Source: Anaerolineaceae bacterium UBA6107 (GTDB lineage Bacteria; Chloroflexota; Anaerolineae; Anaerolineales; Anaerolineaceae). Taken from it: 29,913 nt of DNA. Location: contig DIWL01000035.1 of assembly GCA_002428455.1 (NCBI GenBank), positions 1 through 29,913 on the forward strand, in the 5' to 3' direction. Under the pieces are notes generated by a model. The model saw nothing but the letters and a program-made list of their open reading frames with translations, had not been told where the DNA came from and made no database searches. The translations under genes were made by a program, and so were the position numbers. Positions 1 to 7,147 of the stretch are shown in pieces. Position 1 is the first letter of the stretch; every line of letters begins with the position of its first letter.

Positions 1-2043
1 TACCTGGATAATTACTACGGACCGGGGCTGAGAAAAGCCTTTGGGGATACGATGCTGATGGGGTTGCTGACCGCGGCTTCAGGCACATTGGTAGGCTTTA
101 TCTTCGCTTATGCGGTAGTGCGCTGTAATATTCCCGGTAAGAAGATCGTTCACTGGTTAGCGCTCGTACCCACCGTCTCACCACCCTTCGCCCTGGCGCT
201 GGCCATGATCCTGCTATTCGGCCGCAACGGGCTGATCACCAACAAAGTGTTGGGGATCACTTTTGTTCACGGCATGAATGACATTTACGGTTTGGACGGC
301 TTGGTGATCGTGCAAACCATCACGTTTTTCTCGGTTTCTTACTTGATGCTGAAAGCAATGCTGGAGCGCTTGAATCCCGCCATGGAGGAAGCTGCTGCCA
401 GCCTGGGTGCCGGCAGGTTTTACCTGTTCAGAACCATCACCCTACCGCTGTTGGTTCCGGGTATTGCCGGGTCTTTTCTGCTGCTCTTCGTGGAATCCCT
501 GGCCGACCTGGGAAACCCGCTTTTCATCGCGGGCAACAAAACGGTTCTTTCCTCGCAGATTTTCCTGGCTGTAATTGGAGAATACAACTATCAGAAAGCC
601 TCAGCGCTCTCACTAATCTTGATCATTCCAACGCTGGTCATCTTCCTTGTTCAGCGTTATTACGTGAACCGGCGCGTCTATATTTCGGTCACCGGCAAAC
701 CGGCCGGATCGCAGATCATGGAAAAGGAACCTGCCATCCGCTGGACCATTAATATCATCACCTACCTGATCATCGCATTTATTCTGCTTCTCTATGCAAC
801 CATAATCTATGGTTCTTTCAGCACAGCCTGGGGCGTCGATTTCACCCCCACTCTGAAGCACTGGACAATGACGGTTACCCGCGGGGTTGAGGCGATCCTC
901 GATACCACTTTCCTGAGTCTGTTGGCTACGCCGGTGGCTGCGATCCTCGGTATGATCATTGCCTGGCTGGTCGTACGCAAAAAGTTCACCGGCAAGGATG
1001 CACTGGACTTCACTTCCAACCTGGGCGGGGCAGTACCTGGCACCATCCTGGGAATCGGATTCGTAATGGCTTTCAACAAACCACCGTTGGCACTTGCCAT
1101 CGCGGTTTACGCGATCCTGGCGCTGTTTTTCGCTCAGGTGGTGGGTAAGCTCAAGTCGGAGCGGGTGGTCATCCTGATCGCCGGGACGGTGATCGGGGTG
1201 TTACTTTCACAGGTGCAGCCGCGAGCGATGTATTTTTACCTGGGTGGGATCTACCTGGTGATTGCCGCAGTGATATTCTTCGTACGGAAGAAGAGAGGCT
1301 TCGCGTTGGTGGCGGCTTTGATCGGGTTGTATGTCATGTCCACCAATTGGGCAAACGCGATTGCCAAACCGATCGCCAATTTCAGCCGGTCCCTCGAGCG
1401 CGGGTTCTGGAGCAATGCTATTTTTCAGTTCTCAGATCACATCAAGGTGATCCTGCAACCAACAGACGCTCTGCTGGCGATCATGCTGGTGTTCGCAGGG
1501 GTCATCCTGCTGCAATCCATGTCAGGCAAAGGTCTGCGTATCGGGTTGGGGATACTGGGGTTGGCTGTACCCTGCGCGTTGACCTTCACCGGACTGCCGT
1601 TTGCCATGGTCGGCGGTGCTTATATCATCATGGCGGCGTTCATCGTTCGCAGCCTGCCCGCTTCGGTGCGCTCCGGTGTGGCAGCTTTACAGCAGATCGA
1701 CCCGTCGATCGAGGAGGCATCCAACATTCTTGGGGCAGACGCGCAGTACACATTCAGAAAAGTCACCCTGCCGCTGATCCTGCCGGCTTTGTTTGCAGGG
1801 CTTATCTTTAGCTTTACGCGGCACATGACCAGTCTTTCAGCGATCATCTTCCTGGTCAGCGCCAAGTGGCGCATCGTTACCGCTTCCATTCTCAGCGAAT
1901 GGGAACAGGGCGGTGTGAGCATCGCTGCGGCTTATTCCACCGTGATCATCATTTTCGTGATGGTAGCCATCCTGGTGTTGAATTTACTCATGAACAGGTT
2001 GTTCAAAGGCAGAGGCTCTGTGGATATGAGCCAGGGCTTTTAA
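1..2043 (+). CDS. ABC transporter permease, fused two-domain FbpB/AfuB type (5' end outside window)
   Basis: The reading frame is open at base 1, so the N-terminus is missing; 680 residues are visible. It is an integral inner-membrane permease with two BPD_transp_1 halves. Each half shows an EAA loop: EEAAASLGAG around nt 388-417 and EEASNILGAD around nt 1711-1740. This fused arrangement is typical of ferric-iron and related solute importers (FbpB/AfuB). The second half is unusual. After FNKPPLA (near nt 1090), where the family normally runs straight on to TGxAYIIxxFIVRxLP, about 165 hydrophobic residues intervene before TGLPFAMVGGAYI (near nt 1588), enough for several extra membrane helices. 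The ATPase gene follows after 21 bp. The transporter class is clear, the substrate is not. The binding-protein gene is presumably upstream of the window. Confidence 0.85.
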   Translation, partial: YLDNYYGPGLRKAFGDTMLMGLLTAASGTLVGFIFAYAVVRCNIPGKKIVHWLALVPTVSPPFALALAMILLFGRNGLITNKVLGITFVHGMNDIYGLDGLVIVQTITFFSVSYLMLKAMLERLNPAMEEAAASLGAGRFYLFRTITLPLLVPGIAGSFLLLFVESLADLGNPLFIAGNKTVLSSQIFLAVIGEYNYQKASALSLILIIPTLVIFLVQRYYVNRRVYISVTGKPAGSQIMEKEPAIRWTINIITYLIIAFILLLYATIIYGSFSTAWGVDFTPTLKHWTMTVTRGVEAILDTTFLSLLATPVAAILGMIIAWLVVRKKFTGKDALDFTSNLGGAVPGTILGIGFVMAFNKPPLALAIAVYAILALFFAQVVGKLKSERVVILIAGTVIGVLLSQVQPRAMYFYLGGIYLVIAAVIFFVRKKRGFALVAALIGLYVMSTNWANAIAKPIANFSRSLERGFWSNAIFQFSDHIKVILQPTDALLAIMLVFAGVILLQSMSGKGLRIGLGILGLAVPCALTFTGLPFAMVGGAYIIMAAFIVRSLPASVRSGVAALQQIDPSIEEASNILGADAQYTFRKVTLPLILPALFAGLIFSFTRHMTSLSAIIFLVSAKWRIVTASILSEWEQGGVSIAAAYSTVIIIFVMVAILVLNLLMNRLFKGRGSVDMSQGF

Positions 2044-2064
2044 CCCGGATTACGAGGTAGAACA

Positions 2065-3153
2065 ATGTACCTGACCCTAAAAAATATCACCAAGATCTTT
2101 CCACCCCGCGGGGGCGTCAGTGAAGTGACCGCTGTGCACGATGTCAACCTGGAGATCGAAAAGGGAGAGCTGGTTACCCTGCTGGGACCCAGCGGATGCG
2201 GTAAGACCACCACCCTGCGCATGATAGCCGGGTTCGAGTTTCCCACCGCCGGTGAGATCATCCTCGACGGGCAGCAGATCAATTCGCTGCCGCCGCACAA
2301 ACGAGATATGTCGATGGTCTTTCAGAGTTATGCCATCTTCCCCCACCTCACCGTTTTTGAGAATATCGCTTACGGGTTGAATGTGCAGCGCCTGCCGAAA
2401 ACCGAGATCACGGAGCGGGTGAACCGCGTACTGGACCTCGTTCACCTTGAAGGATACGGTCATCGCGCACCAACTCAGCTCTCGGGCGGGCAGCAGCAGC
2501 GTGTAGCACTGGCGCGCGCGCTGGTGATGGAACCGAAAGTGCTGCTGATGGACGAGCCGCTTTCCAACCTGGACGCAAAATTGCGCGAGGAAATGCGCAC
2601 CGAGATCAGGCGAATTCAAAAGGAACTCAATATTACCAGCGTGTATGTGACTCACGATCAGATCGAAGCAATGACGCTCTCCGACCGGATCGTCGTGATG
2701 AACCTCGGTGTCATCGAACAGATTGGCACACCGGTGGAGATGTACCGTTACCCCAATAGCCATTTCGTCGCGAACTTCATCGGCCGCGCCAATTTTATTC
2801 CTGGCGTCGTACAGGAGCAGGTTGGGGGTGACGTGATCGTAAGCTCGCTCGGGAAAACCCTGCGATTAACCAATGTGCAGCGCAAACTGCAGGGGCGCGA
2901 AGAAGTCTCTCTGATCGTGCGCCCTGAAATGGTCAGAATCAAAAAAACCGGTGAGTTGTTCAGCGGGGTGATCAGGCGGGCTGTTTACCTGGGCGATGTG
3001 ATCGAGTACGATGTGGCGGTTGGCGACCAATTAATCACAGGTTTGGAAACTGACCCCTATGTCACGCAGTTATTCCCAGAAGGGGAAGAAGTAAGTGTAG
3101 GTTTTGCTGAAGGTTGTATCCAGGTGCTGCCGATCGAGAAGAAACATGCCTGA
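2065..3153 (+). CDS. ABC transporter ATP-binding protein, FbpC/PotA/UgpC type
   Basis: This 362-residue ATPase powers the permease encoded just upstream. Visible motifs are Walker A GPSGCGKTT (41-49), Q-loop Q87, signature LSGGQ (139-143), Walker B LLMDEP ending at about 165, D-loop SNLD, and switch His197 in VTHDQ. The C-terminal part, from about residue 235, is the TOBE-type regulatory region of the FbpC/PotA/MalK group. The start ATG has GAGG upstream. The stop overlaps the next start by 8 bp, suggesting translational coupling. Such ATPases serve iron, polyamine, phosphonate, thiamine or polyol importers. The following kinase and malic enzyme make an organic substrate at least as likely as iron, but this is inference. 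Confidence 0.88.
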   Translation: MYLTLKNITKIFPPRGGVSEVTAVHDVNLEIEKGELVTLLGPSGCGKTTTLRMIAGFEFPTAGEIILDGQQINSLPPHKRDMSMVFQSYAIFPHLTVFENIAYGLNVQRLPKTEITERVNRVLDLVHLEGYGHRAPTQLSGGQQQRVALARALVMEPKVLLMDEPLSNLDAKLREEMRTEIRRIQKELNITSVYVTHDQIEAMTLSDRIVVMNLGVIEQIGTPVEMYRYPNSHFVANFIGRANFIPGVVQEQVGGDVIVSSLGKTLRLTNVQRKLQGREEVSLIVRPEMVRIKKTGELFSGVIRRAVYLGDVIEYDVAVGDQLITGLETDPYVTQLFPEGEEVSVGFAEGCIQVLPIEKKHA

Positions 3154-4012
3154 TGTTGACATTTTGATGATCGGCAATTTTGCCAAGGACAAGTTGATCG
3201 TAGATGGTGTTGAAGCGATCGCTTCCGGCGGCGGGGTATATTACGGAAGCGTGGTTGTCAAACGCTTGGGACGCAGCGTCGCAGTAGTTACCCGCCTGCA
3301 TGCGGATGATTTCCACCGCCTGCAGGAACTGCGGGAAGAGGGTGTTGAAGTCTATGCCACCCCGGCTGATGGCACATCCGGCATAGCCAATTATTACCGG
3401 TCAGATGATATGGAACGGCGCATCTGCAAACCGATCGGGTTTGGCGGGCAGTACGTGCTTGATCAGATTCCGGACCTCGCCTGCCGGGTGATCATGCTTT
3501 CACCGCTGTTTGCCGGGGAGATCGACCTCCCGCTTTTACACGCACTGGCGCACCGGGCACCGCTGGGACTGGACATCCAGGGCTTCATCCGCGTTCCGGT
3601 TGAAGAAGGGCTTGAGTTCAGACCCTGGGATGCGCTTGAGGAGGGCTTGCGCGATATTACTTACCTGAAGGTGGACCGTGCTGAGGCCGAGTTCCTTACC
3701 GGTTGTGCTGAGCTCGGAGCGGCGGCGGAGGCACTGCACAGGATGGGACCGCGGGAGATCGTGATGACCGAATCGTCCGGTGTGACCGTTTCCACTGGGG
3801 ACCAGATCTTTACCGCACCATTCACTCCGCGTTCATTGATTGGCCGCACCGGCAGGGGCGATACCTGTTTTTCCACTTACATTGCCATGCGCTTGACGCA
3901 AGAACCCGCCGTTGCCTGCCGCTGGGCAGGGATGGTCACGTCGCTCAAACAGGAAGTACCGGGTCCCTGGAAGGGCAATAGGGATGAAGTCGCCCGCCTG
4001 CTCACCGCTTAG
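3146..4012 (+). CDS. PfkB-family carbohydrate/nucleoside kinase
   Basis: This 288-residue kinase belongs to the PfkB/ribokinase family, which phosphorylates a hydroxyl group of a sugar, nucleoside or polyol using ATP. The C-terminal PfkB signature is present as GRTGRGD (233-239), where Asp239 would be the catalytic base. The N-terminal Gly-rich substrate loop is SGGGVYYG (28-35). I chose the ATG at 3146 rather than one 42 bp upstream, because the protein then begins with the family's first beta strand (VDILMIGNF) and overlaps the ATPase stop by only 8 bp. The gene sits between a transporter and malic enzyme, so it probably phosphorylates the imported compound or a derivative. The exact substrate cannot be read from sequence. 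Confidence 0.8.
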   Translation: MPDVDILMIGNFAKDKLIVDGVEAIASGGGVYYGSVVVKRLGRSVAVVTRLHADDFHRLQELREEGVEVYATPADGTSGIANYYRSDDMERRICKPIGFGGQYVLDQIPDLACRVIMLSPLFAGEIDLPLLHALAHRAPLGLDIQGFIRVPVEEGLEFRPWDALEEGLRDITYLKVDRAEAEFLTGCAELGAAAEALHRMGPREIVMTESSGVTVSTGDQIFTAPFTPRSLIGRTGRGDTCFSTYIAMRLTQEPAVACRWAGMVTSLKQEVPGPWKGNRDEVARLLTA

Positions 4013-4032
4013 ACTCATAAAAGGGTAAAAAA

Positions 4033-5310
4033 ATGTCACCGATCGATAAAGAAAGCGCGCTGCAGTATCATCGGCAGGGCAACCAGCCGGGAAAATTATG
4101 CATCAACCCAACAAAGCCATTGGATACTCAGCTTGACCTGGGTCTGGCGTATACACCCGGTGTGGCTTACCCGGTTCTCGAGATCGAACGTGACCCGGAA
4201 CTGGCGTATGAGTACACCGCGAAGGGTAACCTGGTGGCGGTGGTGACTAACGGTACGGCCATCCTGGGCCTGGGTAACCGCGGAGCCCTCGCCAGTAAGC
4301 CGGTCATGGAGGGTAAGGCAGTTCTATTTAAGAAGTTTGCAGATATTGACAGTATCGACATCGAGATCGATTCGACCGATCCGGAGACAGTGATTGCGGT
4401 AACCGCTGCTATCGGCGACTCGTTTGGCGGCATCAACCTCGAGGATATCCGTTCACCGGAATGCTTTTACATAGAGAACCGCCTGAAGGAAATGCTCAAT
4501 GTACCCGTGTTCCACGATGACCAGCACGGCACCGCCATCATCCTGGGAGCCGCGCTCACCAACGCGCTGGAGGTCACCGGTAAACGCATCGGGGATATTA
4601 AAGTCGTTTTCTCAGGTGCCGGAGCGGCGGCACTGGCCAGCGCAAATCACATGGTGCGGATGGGAGTACCGCGTGAGCACATCTGGGTATGCGATATCAA
4701 GGGTTTGGTGTACCACGGCAGAACGGAAGAAATGTTCCCTGAGAAAGCCTGTTTTGCGCAGGGCGACCAGCCGGGAACACTCGCCCAGGCTTTGGTAGAC
4801 GCAGATGTATTTATCGGGCTTTCCGCTGCAAACCTGGTCACACCGGAAATGTTGAAAACGATGAATGTTGCACCAGTCATTTTTGCCATGGCGAATCCGG
4901 ATCCTGAGATCCGCTACGAGCTAGCCAAGCAGGCCAGGCCGGACGGGGTGATCGGCACCGGCCGTTCGGACTATCCGAACCAGGTGAATAACCTGCTCGG
5001 ATTCCCGTTCATCTTCCGCGGTGCGCTGGATGTGCGCGCATCTGCCATCAATGAGGAGATGAAAGTGGCTGCCAGTGAAGCTTTGGCTGCACTGGCCAGG
5101 GAACCGGTTCCGCAGGATGTGTTAAAGGCTTACGGACTGCGAGGGTTAGAGTTTGGTATCGATTACGTAGTGCCCAAACCGCTGGACAGGCGCGTGTGTC
5201 TGTGGGAAGCACCGGCGGTGGCGCAGGCAGCCATGCTGAGCGGTGTCGCCCGCAAGCCGCTAGAAATTGATCAGTATCGTGAAGTGCTAGAAAACCGGTT
5301 GTTAAAATAA
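4033..5310 (+). CDS. Malic enzyme (oxaloacetate-decarboxylating malate dehydrogenase)
   Basis: This 425-residue cytoplasmic enzyme oxidatively decarboxylates malate to pyruvate and CO2 with NAD or NADP. Family hallmarks are Tyr40 in LAYTPGVA, Lys95 in EGKAVLFKK, the metal-binding region around NLEDI (135-139), the conserved FHDDQHGTA (160-168), and the nucleotide-binding GAGAAA (195-200). Its length matches the short bacterial form with no C-terminal phosphotransacetylase-like domain. AAGGG precedes the ATG. It lies 20 bp after the kinase and reads as part of the same operon, suggesting that the imported substrate is fed into C4/C3 metabolism or that pyruvate/NADPH is needed for it. Cofactor preference is not resolved. 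Confidence 0.92.
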   Translation: MSPIDKESALQYHRQGNQPGKLCINPTKPLDTQLDLGLAYTPGVAYPVLEIERDPELAYEYTAKGNLVAVVTNGTAILGLGNRGALASKPVMEGKAVLFKKFADIDSIDIEIDSTDPETVIAVTAAIGDSFGGINLEDIRSPECFYIENRLKEMLNVPVFHDDQHGTAIILGAALTNALEVTGKRIGDIKVVFSGAGAAALASANHMVRMGVPREHIWVCDIKGLVYHGRTEEMFPEKACFAQGDQPGTLAQALVDADVFIGLSAANLVTPEMLKTMNVAPVIFAMANPDPEIRYELAKQARPDGVIGTGRSDYPNQVNNLLGFPFIFRGALDVRASAINEEMKVAASEALAALAREPVPQDVLKAYGLRGLEFGIDYVVPKPLDRRVCLWEAPAVAQAAMLSGVARKPLEIDQYREVLENRLLK

Positions 5311-5336
5311 TTAAACTTGCTTAATAAAGGTGTGAG

Positions 5337-5840
5337 ATGACTGAAAAACCAAAAGTTGTTGGGTTGCGGGAGATCAAGGTAACCGCGGAGACAAGCTCGC
5401 TGGACAAATGGCGCAAGCAAGTCATTGCCGGGCAGCCGGAAACCGGTAGAGTGTACGCCTTCATCAGTGATGAAGGGAATTACATGCCGGGCGGTGAAGG
5501 CTCGGCACCAACGCCACTGACTTACTTTGTCAGCGGGATGGCGCTTTGACTGCTCTCCCACGTGTCGCAGGTTGCGACCAAAAAGAAACTGAAGATCAGG
5601 AACGAGAAAGTGCTGGTCACCGCGTATTTCCATGAGCAGGGCTCAGTATTGAGGGGGGACGCTGAAGGTTTTTGTGATCGATTTGAGATCGAAATTCAGA
5701 TCGATTCTGATGAACCGGCAGCCGAAATGGAAACGCTGGTGAATCTTGCCCGGCGCATGTGCTTTACTGAAAAAGCGCTGACCGGGTCCGTCACCGTGAA
5801 GGTGACGAAGACGATCAACGGTAGTACAACCACGGTCTAA
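5337..5840 (+). CDS. OsmC-family redox protein, predicted selenoprotein (in-frame TGA at 5547-5549 = Sec71)
   Basis: Read through one TGA, the frame gives a 167-residue protein with the features of OsmC/Ohr-type thiol peroxidases. The N-terminal half ends in GGEGSAPTPLTYFVSGMAL and the next codon is TGA, at the position of the family's first (peroxidatic) cysteine. The same frame continues as LLSHVSQVATKKKLKI without a shift. The second conserved cysteine is Cys142 in RRMCFTEKAL. AAAGG lies 6 nt before the ATG. The downstream half has only a GTG at 5562 with no ribosome-binding site, so separate translation is unlikely. A hairpin with a GGU loop starts at 5564. The gene follows malic enzyme by 26 bp and ends at a terminator. 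The alternative is a Cys-to-stop nonsense mutation or sequencing error. No selA/B/C/D gene lies in the window. Confidence 0.75.
5547..5578 (+). promoter_or_regulatory. Candidate bacterial SECIS element downstream of the OsmC TGA
   Basis: TGA (5547-5549) is followed by 20 nt and then the loop of a perfect 6-bp hairpin: GTCGCA (5564-5569), loop GGT (5570-5572), TGCGAC (5573-5578). A short apical loop starting with G, close behind the UGA and inside the coding sequence, is what the elongation factor SelB recognises in bacteria. From memory, the E. coli fdhF element has the same GCAGGU core and places GGU 18 nt after its UGA. I found no convincing lower stem. The assignment is structural inference. 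Confidence 0.65.
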
Positions 5841-5865
5841 AAATGATCGCACACAAGAATTCTTG

Positions 5866-5898
5866 AACCGATGCCTGCATAGCGCATCGGTTTATTTT
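5866..5898 (+). terminator. Rho-independent terminator after the OsmC gene
   Basis: AACCGATGC (5866-5874) pairs perfectly with GCATCGGTT (5884-5892) across a 9-nt loop, followed by a modest T-rich run TATTTT. It would end the operon running from the transporter to the OsmC gene. Confidence 0.75.
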
Positions 5899-5930
5899 CT
5901 CCTGTAAAGAGCGTATCAACAGAAAAAATA

Positions 5931-5970
5931 TTGATAAATAAGACAAAATAGTCCAATATTATTATTGGAC
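5931..5970 (+). promoter_or_regulatory. Possible promoter with overlapping inverted-repeat operator upstream of the VOC gene
   Basis: TTGATA (5931-5936) and AATATT (5955-5960) are separated by 18 bp and could be weak -35/-10 boxes. An 8-bp perfect inverted repeat, GTCCAATA (5951-5958) and TATTGGAC (5963-5970) with a 4-nt centre, covers the -10 region. This is a position where a dimeric repressor would block transcription. No T-run follows, so it is not a typical terminator. The rest of 5899-6067 shows nothing else I can name. Confidence 0.35.
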
Positions 5971-6067
5971 CATGATTCGATATGCTCTATCGCACCAGGA
6001 AAGCAAGCAATGAAAGAGAGTCATAATCAGTTTGAAGATGGGTGAAGGTTCTTACTAGGAGAAAAAA

Positions 6068-6484
6068 ATGAAAACAGTTCCTTACATGTACTTTAATGGC
6101 AATGCTGCAGACGCATTGAAATTCTACGAAAAGGTCTTCCAGACCAGGCAACCCGAGGTGATGTTGTTCAAGGAAATGCCCGGGGCAGATCCGGACAGCC
6201 CGTATGCTCAAAAGATCCTGCACGCGTAAATTGAAATAGGGCATGACAAATACTACATATCCGATGTAGTCGGTGAGGAGCAGGTGTCTGTGGGAAACAA
6301 CCTGCAGATCAATCTGAACTGCGATTCGGAAGAAGAAATGCGGAAAATTTTTAGCGGCCTGAGTGAAGGGGCTACCATCACCATGCCGATGGAAAACACG
6401 TTCTGGGACGCCTTATTCGCGGGGTTAACCGACAGGTTCGGTATCTCCTGGACGTTGAATTTCCAGAAAAAAACAACCCGCTGA
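6068..6484 (+). pseudogene. VOC/glyoxalase-superfamily (PhnB-like) gene interrupted by in-frame TAA
   Basis: One frame of 138 codons encodes a PhnB-like vicinal-oxygen-chelate protein. It begins MKTVPYMYFNGNAADALKFY, the usual N-terminal strand and helix of this family, and ends with DRFGISWTLNF, the usual C-terminal motif. Codon 54 (6227-6229) is TAA, between LHA and IEIG, where relatives normally have Glu or Gln. A single base change from GAA or CAA explains it. AGGAG stands before the ATG. Sequence on both sides is otherwise intact, so the damage is recent, or is a sequencing or assembly error. TAA is not a selenocysteine codon, so the explanation used for the OsmC gene does not apply here. 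Confidence 0.8.
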
Positions 6485-6651
6485 GACCATCCTTGCTTTG
6501 ATCTGACCACTCTGATTGGTTTGTCTCCTGCCCAATGAGTTGCATCAATTCTAATTGGGTAAAGGATCGTTTAATCAGGCGGTGACCCGGGAATTGGCAT
6601 ATAATAACTTAACAGCAAGTATCAGAATTAATGGAAACCGGAGGAACCTGC

Positions 6652-7089
6652 ATGATCGAGATCAAAACACCGCAGACACGCGAGGATTTCAAGGCTTACT
6701 ATGACCTGCGTTACAAGGTCCTCAGGGAACCCTGGGGATTGCCCCGTGGTACCGAAAAGGATGATTTCGAGCCGATCTCACAGCACTTTATGGCGGTTGA
6801 TGATCAGACCGGGGAAATATTAGCCTGCGCCAAGTTGTTTGAGAAGGAACCCGGCATCGCGTGGCTGTCTCACCTGTCAGTAGGGATCAATCATCAACGC
6901 AAAGGGTACGGCAGAACGCTCATCAAGCATATTGAGGAGCTGGCGCGCAGCCAGGGTTATACCCGCATTGGCTGTCTATCCCGGCTGAACACAACAGATT
7001 ATTTTAAGCAGGCAGGTTATAAGATCAGCGGATTACCGACCCACTACTTTGGTACCACCCAGGTGGTGTGGATGGAAAAGAGTTTATAG
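6652..7089 (+). CDS. GNAT-family N-acetyltransferase
   Basis: This 145-residue cytoplasmic protein has a complete GNAT fold. The acetyl-CoA pyrophosphate loop appears as HQRKGYGRTLIKHIE, after the central strand WLSHLSVG, and the C-terminal part DYFKQAGYKISG matches the usual GF/Y-x-x-x-G region. I chose the ATG at 6652 because GGAGG lies 7 nt upstream; an in-frame ATG at 6631 has no such site. A TATAAT at 6600-6605 could be its -10 box. The protein resembles the ElaA/YjcF-like small GNATs, but the acetyl acceptor cannot be predicted. It ends just before a strong bidirectional terminator. Confidence 0.85.
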   Translation: MIEIKTPQTREDFKAYYDLRYKVLREPWGLPRGTEKDDFEPISQHFMAVDDQTGEILACAKLFEKEPGIAWLSHLSVGINHQRKGYGRTLIKHIEELARSQGYTRIGCLSRLNTTDYFKQAGYKISGLPTHYFGTTQVVWMEKSL

Positions 7090-7101
7090 AAATCAGAAAA
7101 T

Positions 7102-7137
7102 AAAAATACACCTCCGCGAGCGCGGAGGTGTATTTTT
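7102..7137. terminator. Bidirectional terminator between GNAT and TerC genes
   Basis: A 17-bp perfect inverted repeat (7102-7118 and 7121-7137) has a GC-rich CACCTCCGCG core flanked by A5 on the left and T5 on the right. It works as an intrinsic terminator in both directions for the converging genes on either side. Confidence 0.92.
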
Positions 7138-7147
7138 GTGCTGATCA

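Noticed and set aside
3104..3145. Upstream start for the first PfkB kinase
   Set aside because: The extra 14 residues (rich in Arg, Cys and Ser) do not fit the family and lie wholly inside the ATPase gene.
5562..5840. Separate small gene starting at GTG 5562
   Set aside because: It has no ribosome-binding site, and its product is only the C-terminal half of an OsmC domain in frame with the upstream half. It is better explained as read-through of the TGA.
6227..6229. Recoding of the TAA in the VOC gene
   Set aside because: TAA is not used for selenocysteine or pyrrolysine, and the position is normally Glu/Gln, not a redox residue. A nonsense mutation or sequencing error is simpler.
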